The notes under the pieces are model-generated. The model did no database searches and was not told the origin of the DNA. It was given only the letters and a program-made list of their open reading frames with translations. A stretch of 8,735 nt of DNA, from contig NZWI01000008.1 of assembly GCA_002701875.1 (NCBI GenBank), positions 1 to 8,735 on the forward strand, written 5' to 3'. The DNA is from Fidelibacterota bacterium. GTDB taxonomy: Bacteria > Fidelibacterota > Marinisomatia > Marinisomatales > TCS55. Every line of letters starts with the position of its first letter. Within the stretch, counting starts at the first letter, position 1. A program made the position numbers and the translations under genes. Below, one piece after another: positions 1 to 5,602 of this stretch.

Positions 1-110
1 AAATTAATATATAACTTATAGGCTGGGTGTTTTGCACCTGAGAATTTTTCCGCTTGTTCAATTGTACCAACTCTTAAATCCATTTTATTGAATTCTTTAA
101 TACCAATCAT
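1..110 (-). CDS. csaA: CsaA-like tRNA-binding domain protein, N-terminal part (cut by window edge)
   Basis: Only the first 36 codons lie in the window; the frame runs off base 1. The translation opens with MIGIKEFNKMDLRVGTIEQA and continues with GAKHPAYKLYIN. This matches the start of the CsaA/EMAPII-type OB-fold: a short N-terminal helix, then the [VM]D[IL]RVGTI strand at residues 10-17 and the KxPAYKL motif at 27-33. CsaA proteins are about 110-residue cytoplasmic homodimers that bind tRNA and were described as export-related chaperones. The MetRS C-terminal domain shares the fold, but a stand-alone start fits CsaA better. The ATG lies 10 bp after the lipase stop, so it is probably co-transcribed with the two genes upstream. 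No strong ribosome-binding site is visible. Family assignment is good; the symbol is likely but rests on the N-terminus alone. Confidence 0.8.
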   Translation of the reverse strand, partial: MIGIKEFNKMDLRVGTIEQAEKFSGAKHPAYKLYIN

Positions 111-120
111 ATTTGATATC

Positions 121-1341
121 TTATTGTGGCAGGCTCCAAAGAAGATCTGCGTGTTTATTATATACTATCATTAATGTATCAAATTCTGTTTTATTTATAC
201 TATGACCGACAAATCTTCTGTGATCTGATTGAAATTCACCCATAACATACCATTGTCCACTTATTAATAATTCCCCTTCTCTATAATCTGATATGGGGTC
301 CGGTCCATTTAATCCGGTTGTGGGACCATACATCGATATTTTATTAACTATCCCATCATTTTCAAACCATGAGGAATCTGTTTCAGATCCATCATTATAA
401 TATGCTTTTTTCATCCCCATTAATCTAGCATTAGCTCGTATAATATATGACATTGATTTATTGGGGACATGTCTTCCAGAAGTAGAATCATAAACTGTAT
501 TACTAGTAACAAAAGAAAAGTAATATATATTGGGGTTTGCTATACATAGTGTATTTAATTGCCTTGCTCCTTGAACGCTAACATCCCATGAAACAATATT
601 TTTGGTTCCCCATGCTGGATGCTTTTGCATACGACCAAAATATGACCTAAATGATTCCTCTTCCTTTCTTTTAAAACCCCATTGTTCTAAATCAAAATTA
701 TAAAATGTACTTCCTACAACTGATCCTAATGCAATAAAATCTTGTAGAAAAGGAATGCCAGTAGTTACAATATCTGAAAGCGTTGTTCCATTATGTGGAG
801 TTGAAATAGAAGTAATTGATTTAATCCATCCTATATGAATATTCCCTAATAAATCACTTTTTTCATTTATATTTAATGAATCAAGGATAGATGTTTTTAA
901 CAAATAGTCCAACATTCGAATGGTTTGCCCACCTAGACTGTGGCCAACCAAATGCACTGGATGGTTTTTATCCCATTTAGGATATAATCCTTTATAAACT
1001 TTACCCTTTGGTTTTTGAATTGTGCCAAATAATTGAGAGTGTCCTTTCCCATAATCAACTGCTCCTCCTTTTATTTGATAATACAATTCTATAGCCCGAT
1101 CCCAATTAGACGATAAAGGGCCAACGTTAGCTGTATAGACTTGATAACCCCTATCTTTAAGCTTTTGTTCAATATCATTCTTACCACCCCAATATCTATA
1201 TGATCCCATTTCTTCTCGACCCCAACCCATAAAACCATGTACAAGAATAATTGGGTATTTATTCTGAGCATAAAGTAAAGTAGCAAATAAGATAAATAAT
1301 AAAATTATCGAATATTTTATTCGATTTAGAATTTGATTCAT
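121..1341 (-). CDS. Secreted alpha/beta-hydrolase lipase, staphylococcal/Geobacillus family I.5-I.6 type
   Basis: Exported triacylglycerol lipase/esterase of 406 residues. A hydrophobic signal peptide (about residues 10-25) ends in LYA-Q, with likely cleavage after A25. The mature protein starts directly with the family's first strand and oxyanion region, YPIILVHGFMGWGREEM (29-45), followed by SSNWDRA (77-83). The nucleophile elbow is GHSLGG with Ser135; the probable acid is Asp329 in ENDGIVN and the probable histidine is His374 in SDHRRFVG, giving a complete triad. The family's structural zinc site looks partly altered: Asp81, His101 and Asp253 (SWDVSVQGA) are present, but the second histidine of the GAAH..HGH segment appears to be Thr107. 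There is no type IX C-terminal sorting domain. It starts 7 bp after the cytochrome/copper lipoprotein stop and probably shares its transcript. Confident in family; substrate unknown. Confidence 0.9.
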   Translation of the reverse strand: MNQILNRIKYSIILLFILFATLLYAQNKYPIILVHGFMGWGREEMGSYRYWGGKNDIEQKLKDRGYQVYTANVGPLSSNWDRAIELYYQIKGGAVDYGKGHSQLFGTIQKPKGKVYKGLYPKWDKNHPVHLVGHSLGGQTIRMLDYLLKTSILDSLNINEKSDLLGNIHIGWIKSITSISTPHNGTTLSDIVTTGIPFLQDFIALGSVVGSTFYNFDLEQWGFKRKEEESFRSYFGRMQKHPAWGTKNIVSWDVSVQGARQLNTLCIANPNIYYFSFVTSNTVYDSTSGRHVPNKSMSYIIRANARLMGMKKAYYNDGSETDSSWFENDGIVNKISMYGPTTGLNGPDPISDYREGELLISGQWYVMGEFQSDHRRFVGHSINKTEFDTLMIVYNKHADLLWSLPQ

Positions 1342-1348
1342 GATTTAT

Positions 1349-2689
1349 TTATTCGTAGTACCATCCAAATAATATCATCATTTCATCTGTTGATAGAAAT
1401 CCAAATGTAACAGTTCTATTTAAAGGGTTATCATAGGTTGTAATCAATTGTAACCCTTCTCCAGCATTTAGTTTGATTGGAGGATCATAGCTCATAATAG
1501 GAGGATGTTGCCAATTATCTGTCCAATAAACCAATTCTCCATCACGATTCCCACCTTTTATAATTACGGAAAATTCCGTCATTTTTTCATGAGCATGAGA
1601 AAATAACTGTCCAATATTTATAGGTTTATTAACCATAAACACTTTATTCAATGTAGTGATCTTTTGGGCAGGTAATAATATTTGCTGATTGGCCCAGTTT
1701 AATATTTTTGCTTCATGGAGAACTTCAGATTTATCAACTGTATGAATATTTGTGTAGACTTCACCAATCATCAATGAATCCGTGCGATTGACATAATGAC
1801 TATTTTGATCTAGATTAAATTGTGAATCTAATTTAAAAGCCACACCAGGAGGAAGTTTATAGTCCATTCTAGGCCATTGAGTTCCACTAAAAAAATCATG
1901 ATATTGCATTGTTCTAAGTGTTTTAATATTATATGAACCATCATCAAACCTTAACTCTCGTGGAACATCAAATTCTGGTAAATTAGATGAGCCCATGCCA
2001 TCATTGAATGAATATAGAATGAAATGGTGACTGCCAGAACGCATTTCAATCTGTATTCTATTAGCATAAATATCTTCAGAAATATTCAATTTAGTATATT
2101 GAAAAAACTCTCTTTCAAAATTTGGCTGAACTTCAAATGGCTTGATATGCAATTGAATTCCGTTTTTGGGAGGCTCTAGAGGAGTAAATTCAGGAGGGGT
2201 ATATTTATTTGAATCGAGTAACAATTGTTCTTCTGAGACAATCCCTGATTCAGGAGCTCCAGCTTCAATCCATGATCTTACAAATTGCAATTGTCCATCA
2301 GTTAAATAATTTTGTCCCGGTGGCATCATTTGTCCATAATCTGGATGGTCGCTTAAAAAGTGTTCTCTATCATATGCATTTATTTTTTCCCATAAATAAC
2401 TTTTGTTTAGCCCTTTCATTCCACCTTCATTACTAATAATAACTAGCCCATCATTTTTTGCTGATATATTTTTTGGAGGTACGCCCACTAATTGACTATA
2501 GGAATCATCCTGACTTAAATCGAGACCCGATTGTTTAGTCATCATTGAACCCGTAACATGACAATTCGAACAACTGGGTGTTATTATTTTTTCTTGAACA
2601 ATATCCCATGTGGACTTTGGTGACTTTTCTATTTCTTCACACGAAGAAAAAATAAATACAGATATTAATAATACTCTATAGCTTCTCAT
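1349..2689 (-). CDS. Lipoprotein fusing a monoheme cytochrome c to a PHM/DBM-like copper type II monooxygenase domain
   Basis: A 446-residue exported protein. A short signal peptide ends in a lipobox-like IFSSC with Cys17 as the lipidation site. A cytochrome c module follows: heme motif CSNCH (40-44) and the probable axial methionine in QMMPPG (121-122), then FVRSWIEAGAPE, as in Planctomycete-type cytochromes. From about residue 175 the chain resembles the copper type II ascorbate-dependent monooxygenase fold: HH (221-222) in GSHHFILY, SHYVN with His298, HAH (365-367), and Met437 in STDEMMILFGWYYE. These correspond to the CuH (His-His-His) and CuM (His-His-Met) ligands of peptidylglycine monooxygenase. 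Inference: the heme feeds electrons to the copper centre; the substrate is unknown. The ATG at 2689 is chosen because it places the signal peptide first; an in-frame TTG at 2746 would add 19 residues. No clear ribosome-binding site. Confidence 0.82.
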   Translation of the reverse strand: MRSYRVLLISVFIFSSCEEIEKSPKSTWDIVQEKIITPSCSNCHVTGSMMTKQSGLDLSQDDSYSQLVGVPPKNISAKNDGLVIISNEGGMKGLNKSYLWEKINAYDREHFLSDHPDYGQMMPPGQNYLTDGQLQFVRSWIEAGAPESGIVSEEQLLLDSNKYTPPEFTPLEPPKNGIQLHIKPFEVQPNFEREFFQYTKLNISEDIYANRIQIEMRSGSHHFILYSFNDGMGSSNLPEFDVPRELRFDDGSYNIKTLRTMQYHDFFSGTQWPRMDYKLPPGVAFKLDSQFNLDQNSHYVNRTDSLMIGEVYTNIHTVDKSEVLHEAKILNWANQQILLPAQKITTLNKVFMVNKPINIGQLFSHAHEKMTEFSVIIKGGNRDGELVYWTDNWQHPPIMSYDPPIKLNAGEGLQLITTYDNPLNRTVTFGFLSTDEMMILFGWYYE

Positions 2690-2730
2690 TATTTTGTTTT
2701 GATTGAGTGGATAAATTAATTGAATTAATA

Positions 2731-2753
2731 ACAATATTGTCCACAAATATTGT
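2731..2753. promoter_or_regulatory. Perfect 8-7-8 inverted repeat upstream of the cytochrome/copper gene
   Basis: The arms ACAATATT (2731-2738) and AATATTGT (2746-2753) are exact reverse complements around a GTCCACA spacer. The site lies about 41 bp upstream of the ATG at 2689, where an operator of a dimeric regulator would sit. The spacing suits a two-turn helix-turn-helix site, but no regulator is identified. The arms are almost all A/T, so a stable RNA hairpin is unlikely. Confidence 0.4.
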
Positions 2754-2758
2754 ACATG

Positions 2759-2839
2759 AACTAAATAGATATTTACATTGTTTAGTTCTTTTCAAAATGA
2801 ACTAAACAATGATTAACTAATAACTACAATAATTTAGTT
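2759..2839. repeat. Cluster of AACTAAA heptamers in both orientations
   Basis: AACTAAA occurs at 2759-2765 and 2800-2806, and its complement TTTAGTT at 2781-2787 and 2833-2839. A shortened AACTAA lies at 2815-2820. ATGAACTAAA is a 10-bp direct repeat at 2756-2765 and 2797-2806. Two of the copies form the stem of the hairpin at 2776-2811. The cluster fills the space between glutamine synthetase and the cytochrome/copper gene, so it could be a 3' structure of the former or regulator sites of the latter. Confidence 0.45.
2776..2811 (-). terminator. 13-bp perfect hairpin downstream of glutamine synthetase, probable terminator
   Basis: CATTGTTTAGTTC (2776-2788) pairs perfectly with GAACTAAACAATG (2799-2811) around a 10-nt loop. 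It starts about 30 bp after the synthetase stop codon, as expected for a 3' hairpin. On the minus strand no proper T-tract follows (it continues with TAAATATC), so termination would be of the hairpin-only kind or the structure may stabilise the mRNA end. It shares the 9-mer TAAACAATG with the hairpin at 4001-4038. Confidence 0.5.
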
Positions 2840-2841
2840 TA

Positions 2842-3819
2842 TTAAGATAGTGTACCAACAATATGGCTAAGTATTTTGTATGGATCTGCATTTGAAGCTG
2901 GTCGTCGGTCTTCTAGATAACCATTCCAATCATGTTCTACTGTATATATAGGGATTCGAATACTTGCTCCTCTATCACTTACACCATAGGAGAATTTATC
3001 GATGCTTTGTGTTTCATGAAGACCAGTAAGTCTCATATCATTATCTGAGCCATAAGATGTGATTGCATCTTGATGAGCTTTTCCCAATTTTTCGCACAAT
3101 GAAGTATAAAGTTTCTCAGTTCCATTTGTACGCATTTCTTCATTTGAAAAATTTGTATGCATACCTGATCCATTCCAATCACCTTTTTTAGGTTTAGGAT
3201 GAATGTTCACACCTACACCATAATCTTCGGCAATTTTATATAATAAGTACCTACTAACCCACAAATCATCAGCAGCTTTTATACCTTTACCAAAACATTG
3301 GTATTCCCACTGACCAAGTGCCACTTCAGCATTTGTCCCTGTTAATTCAATCCCAGCTTCAAGACATGCTTCTAAATGCAATTCGGATATTTCTCGTCCT
3401 TCAACATTTCCTGCACCTACACCACAGTAATAATCACCCTGAGGTCTTGGTTCTCCATTTTCCCAACCCAATGGTTCTCCATTTTCATCAGTAAAAAAAT
3501 ACTCTTGTTCAAAACCAAACCACCATTCATCTGTTACAATTTTAGCTGCAGCTGATCGCATGTTCGAATCATGGGTTTTGTGTCCCCCTGTTTGAACTTC
3601 ACACATAATAAGACTATCAGCAAATAAAGGGCCATCATAGGATTGAACAGGTAATAATAAGCAATCTGAACTTCCACCTTCTGCTTGCTGAGTTGATGAA
3701 CCATCAAATGCCCAATCTGGAGGGGTCTCTTCATTTGTTACTTTTATTTTACTTCTTAAAGATGGTTCAGGTTGGTATCCATCTAACCATATATACTCTA
3801 ATATATTCATTTCAGACAT
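2842..3819 (-). CDS. glnII: Glutamine synthetase, type II (eukaryote-like GSII)
   Basis: Cytoplasmic enzyme forming glutamine from glutamate, ammonia and ATP. The 325 residues follow the GSII pattern: beta-grasp start EYIWLDG (8-14) with LRSK (21-24), DGSST (39-43), metal-binding EQEY (104-107), QGDYYCGVGA (127-136), NAEVALGQWEYQ (163-174), the KPKKGDWNGSGMHTN loop (209-223), RLTGLHET (263-270), RGASIRIP (283-290) and YLEDRRPASNADPY (301-314). Length is near the family norm of about 330-370, and it lacks the adenylylation region of the longer GSI enzymes. The ATG at 3819 is chosen because GGAG at 3829-3832 sits 9 nt upstream; an upstream in-frame TTG at 3834 has no such site, and an ATG at 3810 is possible. 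It stands alone between two hairpins with an Lrp-family regulator upstream. Family certain; the symbol follows the rhizobial GSII name. Confidence 0.96.
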   Translation of the reverse strand: MSEMNILEYIWLDGYQPEPSLRSKIKVTNEETPPDWAFDGSSTQQAEGGSSDCLLLPVQSYDGPLFADSLIMCEVQTGGHKTHDSNMRSAAAKIVTDEWWFGFEQEYFFTDENGEPLGWENGEPRPQGDYYCGVGAGNVEGREISELHLEACLEAGIELTGTNAEVALGQWEYQCFGKGIKAADDLWVSRYLLYKIAEDYGVGVNIHPKPKKGDWNGSGMHTNFSNEEMRTNGTEKLYTSLCEKLGKAHQDAITSYGSDNDMRLTGLHETQSIDKFSYGVSDRGASIRIPIYTVEHDWNGYLEDRRPASNADPYKILSHIVGTLS

Positions 3820-3828
3820 TAATTGAAT

Positions 3829-3832
3829 CTCC
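3829..3832 (-). promoter_or_regulatory. Ribosome-binding site of glutamine synthetase
   Basis: GGAG on the minus strand, 9 nt before the ATG at 3819. It decides the start in favour of that ATG over the in-frame TTG at 3834, which overlaps the motif. It is one of the few clear Shine-Dalgarno sequences in the window. Confidence 0.7.
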
Positions 3833-3864
3833 AAATTTAATTATTATATTTATGTTATTTAATT

Positions 3865-3886
3865 AAAAAACCTAAATAATTAAGGT
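3865..3886 (-). terminator. Weak terminator-like element in the glutamine synthetase leader
   Basis: On the minus strand, ACCTTAA and TTTAGGT form a short stem (four pairs, a T-T mismatch, two pairs) followed at once by six T residues. It lies about 45-65 nt upstream of the synthetase ATG. The 5' arm could instead pair with AAGTAT just upstream (minus-strand AAGTATCAAATACCTT), giving two exclusive folds as in attenuators. The stems are short and the region is very AT-rich, so chance is a serious alternative. Confidence 0.2.
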
Positions 3887-3950
3887 ATTTGATACTTAAA
3901 TATAAAATTAATTATCAATTGAAAAACAATTATTTATTATGCCAATTGAA

Positions 3951-3966
3951 GAATGTATACACATTC
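3951..3966. promoter_or_regulatory. GAATGT / ACATTC dyad upstream of glutamine synthetase
   Basis: GAATGT (3951-3956) and ACATTC (3961-3966) are exact reverse complements around ATAC. With one bulged G the symmetry extends outward to AAG and CTT. It lies about 130 bp upstream of the synthetase ATG. A site for the adjacent Lrp-family regulator is a natural guess, but the sequence is not a clear Lrp consensus. Confidence 0.3.
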
Positions 3967-3987
3967 CTTAGTGGGTGACCTCAGTTA

Positions 3988-3999
3988 GTTATTAATAAC
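3988..3999. promoter_or_regulatory. 12-bp perfect palindrome GTTATTAATAAC
   Basis: GTTATTAATAAC is its own reverse complement. It lies one base from the 15-bp hairpin at 4001-4038 and in the probable promoter region of glutamine synthetase. It could be a regulator half-site cluster or a chance A/T palindrome. Confidence 0.25.
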
Positions 4000-4000
4000 G

Positions 4001-4038
4001 TAAACAATGAAGGAGCTTAATAACTCCTTCATTGTTTA
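4001..4038 (-). terminator. 15-bp perfect hairpin downstream of the Lrp-family gene, probable terminator
   Basis: TAAACAATGAAGGAG (4001-4015) pairs with CTCCTTCATTGTTTA (4024-4038) around the 8-nt loop CTTAATAA. This is the strongest inverted repeat in the window. It begins 85 bp after the regulator's stop. On the minus strand the stem ends in GTTTA, then CGTTATT, so the T-tract is poor. It may end the regulator transcript or act in either direction. Confidence 0.55.
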
Positions 4039-4123
4039 AATCGATGCACAAGTGGAGAGAATACATGCATCTATATAATATCTTTTATAAAGAAATAGAT
4101 CTCATTCAAATAACGGTGTGATT

Positions 4124-4600
4124 CTATATTTCATTTATTAATTCATATAAAATATTTAAATCGATATCGGTTGATTCTTTGTATGTTGATAAAACCACAT
4201 TTGATTGTGTTCTAGAAACTCCTGGCCAATTTTGTATTTCATATAATAAATCTTCTAAAGCCTGTGAATTTTTTACACGAATTTTTAATATATGTGATCC
4301 TCCACCCGTTATCGAATGGCACTCCATTACAGCTTTACAATCATTGGTCTTTGTCACAAATTTATCATAGTGATCAGAGTGTTCACTTACAATGAAGACA
4401 TATGCAGTTAAATCTAACCCAGCCTCTTTATGACCTAAAATAGTAGTATGTTTCTTAATAAAATCTTTTTCAGAAAGCTTTTTAATTCTTTCTCCTACAG
4501 CCGGAACAGATAGTTTTACTGCTTTAGCAATATCACTAGCGCTTGTACGCCCATCATTTTGAAGGATTTCTAATATTTGTATATCAATTTTGTCAATCAT
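4124..4600 (-). CDS. Lrp/AsnC-family transcriptional regulator
   Basis: DNA-binding regulator of 158 residues, the usual Lrp/AsnC length. The N-terminal helix-turn-helix begins IDKIDIQILEILQNDGR (2-18) and the recognition helix region is SVPAVGERIKKL (31-42). The C-terminal RAM (ligand-binding, oligomerising) domain runs from about 63 to 140 with CHSITGGGSHILKIRV (94-109) and PGVSRTQSNVVLST (126-139). Family members sense amino acids and control amino-acid and nitrogen metabolism. Transcription leads towards glutamine synthetase about 300 bp on, so control of that gene is plausible but inferred. The ATG at 4600 matches the family's usual start; a TTG at 4621 would add seven residues without a ribosome-binding site. 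A 25-bp dyad upstream may serve autoregulation. Family is secure; the effector cannot be named. Confidence 0.93.
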   Translation of the reverse strand: MIDKIDIQILEILQNDGRTSASDIAKAVKLSVPAVGERIKKLSEKDFIKKHTTILGHKEAGLDLTAYVFIVSEHSDHYDKFVTKTNDCKAVMECHSITGGGSHILKIRVKNSQALEDLLYEIQNWPGVSRTQSNVVLSTYKESTDIDLNILYELINEI

Positions 4601-4677
4601 ATTGCTTTTATTCTTTATCAATTAAATACTTTAATAAATTTCAATTATTACTAAATAAATTAAATTAAATAGTGATG

Positions 4678-4702
4678 ATTATATTAAATAAGTTAATATA
4701 AT
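4678..4702. promoter_or_regulatory. 10-bp inverted repeat between the barrel gene and the Lrp-family gene
   Basis: ATTATATTAA (4678-4687) and TTAATATAAT (4693-4702) are exact reverse complements around ATAAG. All pairs are A-T. The site begins 3 bp after the stop of the outer-membrane protein gene and about 78 bp upstream of the regulator's ATG. A weak RNA hairpin or, more likely, a DNA operator; Lrp-family proteins often bind their own AT-rich promoters. Confidence 0.4.
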
Positions 4703-4705
4703 TGA

Positions 4706-5602
4706 TTAAAACTTTGAAGATATTCCAAAACCAATTATATGACCTCCCGGGCCATATGAATAAGTTCCTAAATCAATAATAAAATCATCTGTAGCATAGG
4801 CAATTCCAAAACCAAGATCAGAAATAAGATTCCTAATAGTTGGATTATCAATCTGCTGATCAAATCTATTTGATGATAGTCCACTTTTAATAAATAATCC
4901 GCTTTTGAGTTCCAGTAATCCTGATATTCTAACGATTTCTTTATTTACTTGAGATAAAAAAATATGATCAACTTCAAGTTCTAATCCAGTATTTGGTAAA
5001 TTTCTTGAAATCGAAACTACTCGAACAGTTGGAAGATTTTCTTTATTATTAGTATAGGATCTATACAACTTCCCATAATTATGAAATGATAATCCTAATT
5101 TGGCTATTCTTGAATTAAATATTACGGCAGGTGATAGTGTAATGGCTTTAGCATTATAAGATTGAATATTACTGATAAACAGCCCGCTATTTGCGCCAAC
5201 AATTATTTTACCACTCTGCGTTGCTTTTGCATATCCAATTTGAAAATGAACATCACTTGCAGAATATTCACCGGTTTTCTGGTTTTCCATATTCCGCTGT
5301 GAGAAAATTCCGTAACCTGTACGACTTATTTTAAAACCTAAAAAATGTCCCTTTATTTTTGAATTAACTCTTAATGATTGCCCACTTATACCGGCTGGAT
5401 AGCTCACTGCATCAGCACTGAAAAATCTATTAGAATCAACTAACATAGCTGCATTACGAAAATCATTTCTAAAAGGCATAATATATCCACTTCCAGAAAG
5501 ACTAACAGAGTTTGCTTGAACCCATGTGTCCAAGCCTTGAAATGAAGATTGTGCAAAAATCACAAAAACGAATAAATAAATAATTATAATTTTTTTTATC
5601 AT
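4706..5602 (-). CDS. PorQ/PorV-like outer-membrane beta-barrel protein
   Basis: A 298-residue exported protein. A lysine-led hydrophobic signal peptide (about 1-17, ending VIFA-Q) precedes a chain of alternating hydrophobic strands with many Gly/Ser/Asn turns. It ends in the amphipathic strand GGHIIGFGISSKF with a C-terminal phenylalanine, typical of barrels inserted by the BAM machinery. The opening LSGSGYIMPFRNDFRNAAML (residues 34-53) resembles the start of PorQ/PorV/UPF0164-type (FadL-like) proteins, where a conserved segment names the 'N-P-A' or similar first strand. Such proteins include type IX secretion components and unassigned porins of the FCB group. No other type IX gene is in view, so secretion is not claimed. 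Its ATG overlaps the priA stop (ATGA), indicating coupled translation. Class is fairly sure; the specific family is a resemblance only. Confidence 0.65.
   Translation of the reverse strand: MIKKIIIIYLFVFVIFAQSSFQGLDTWVQANSVSLSGSGYIMPFRNDFRNAAMLVDSNRFFSADAVSYPAGISGQSLRVNSKIKGHFLGFKISRTGYGIFSQRNMENQKTGEYSASDVHFQIGYAKATQSGKIIVGANSGLFISNIQSYNAKAITLSPAVIFNSRIAKLGLSFHNYGKLYRSYTNNKENLPTVRVVSISRNLPNTGLELEVDHIFLSQVNKEIVRISGLLELKSGLFIKSGLSSNRFDQQIDNPTIRNLISDLGFGIAYATDDFIIDLGTYSYGPGGHIIGFGISSKF

Larger units (their letters stand above)
3820..4123. other. 304-bp noncoding region between the Lrp-family regulator and glutamine synthetase
   Basis: No open frame of credible length or codon character is present and nothing resembles a tRNA. 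Reading towards the synthetase it holds an unassigned stretch (4039-4123) with GATGCA/TGCATC arms at 4043-4048 and 4066-4071, the 15-bp hairpin at 4001-4038, a 12-bp palindrome at 3988-3999, the GAATGT dyad at 3951-3966, the weak leader hairpin at 3865-3886 and the ribosome-binding site. The synthetase promoter must lie between the hairpin and the start codon; no convincing -35/-10 pair could be picked from the A/T background. Confidence 0.6.

Noticed and set aside
1796..1830. Loss of the third CuH histidine in the copper domain, with Gln290 at the LQVHY position
   Set aside because: A better alignment places His298-Tyr299 of NSHYVN at that position, as the following VN and acidic residues fit the family; the ligand set is then complete.
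2690..2746. Extended N-terminus of the copper/cytochrome protein starting at TTG 2746
   Set aside because: It would put 19 residues before the signal peptide and lipobox, and no ribosome-binding site precedes it.
3925..3950. TTGGCATAATAAATAATTG upstream of glutamine synthetase as a sigma-54 (-24/-12) promoter
   Set aside because: The GG of TGGCA is not followed ten bases later by GC; the -12 half is absent, so only the -24-like half matches.
4039..4123. Small RNA or tRNA between the Lrp-family gene and the 15-bp hairpin
   Set aside because: No cloverleaf, no conserved loop and no promoter was found; only a short GATGCA/TGCATC pairing is present.
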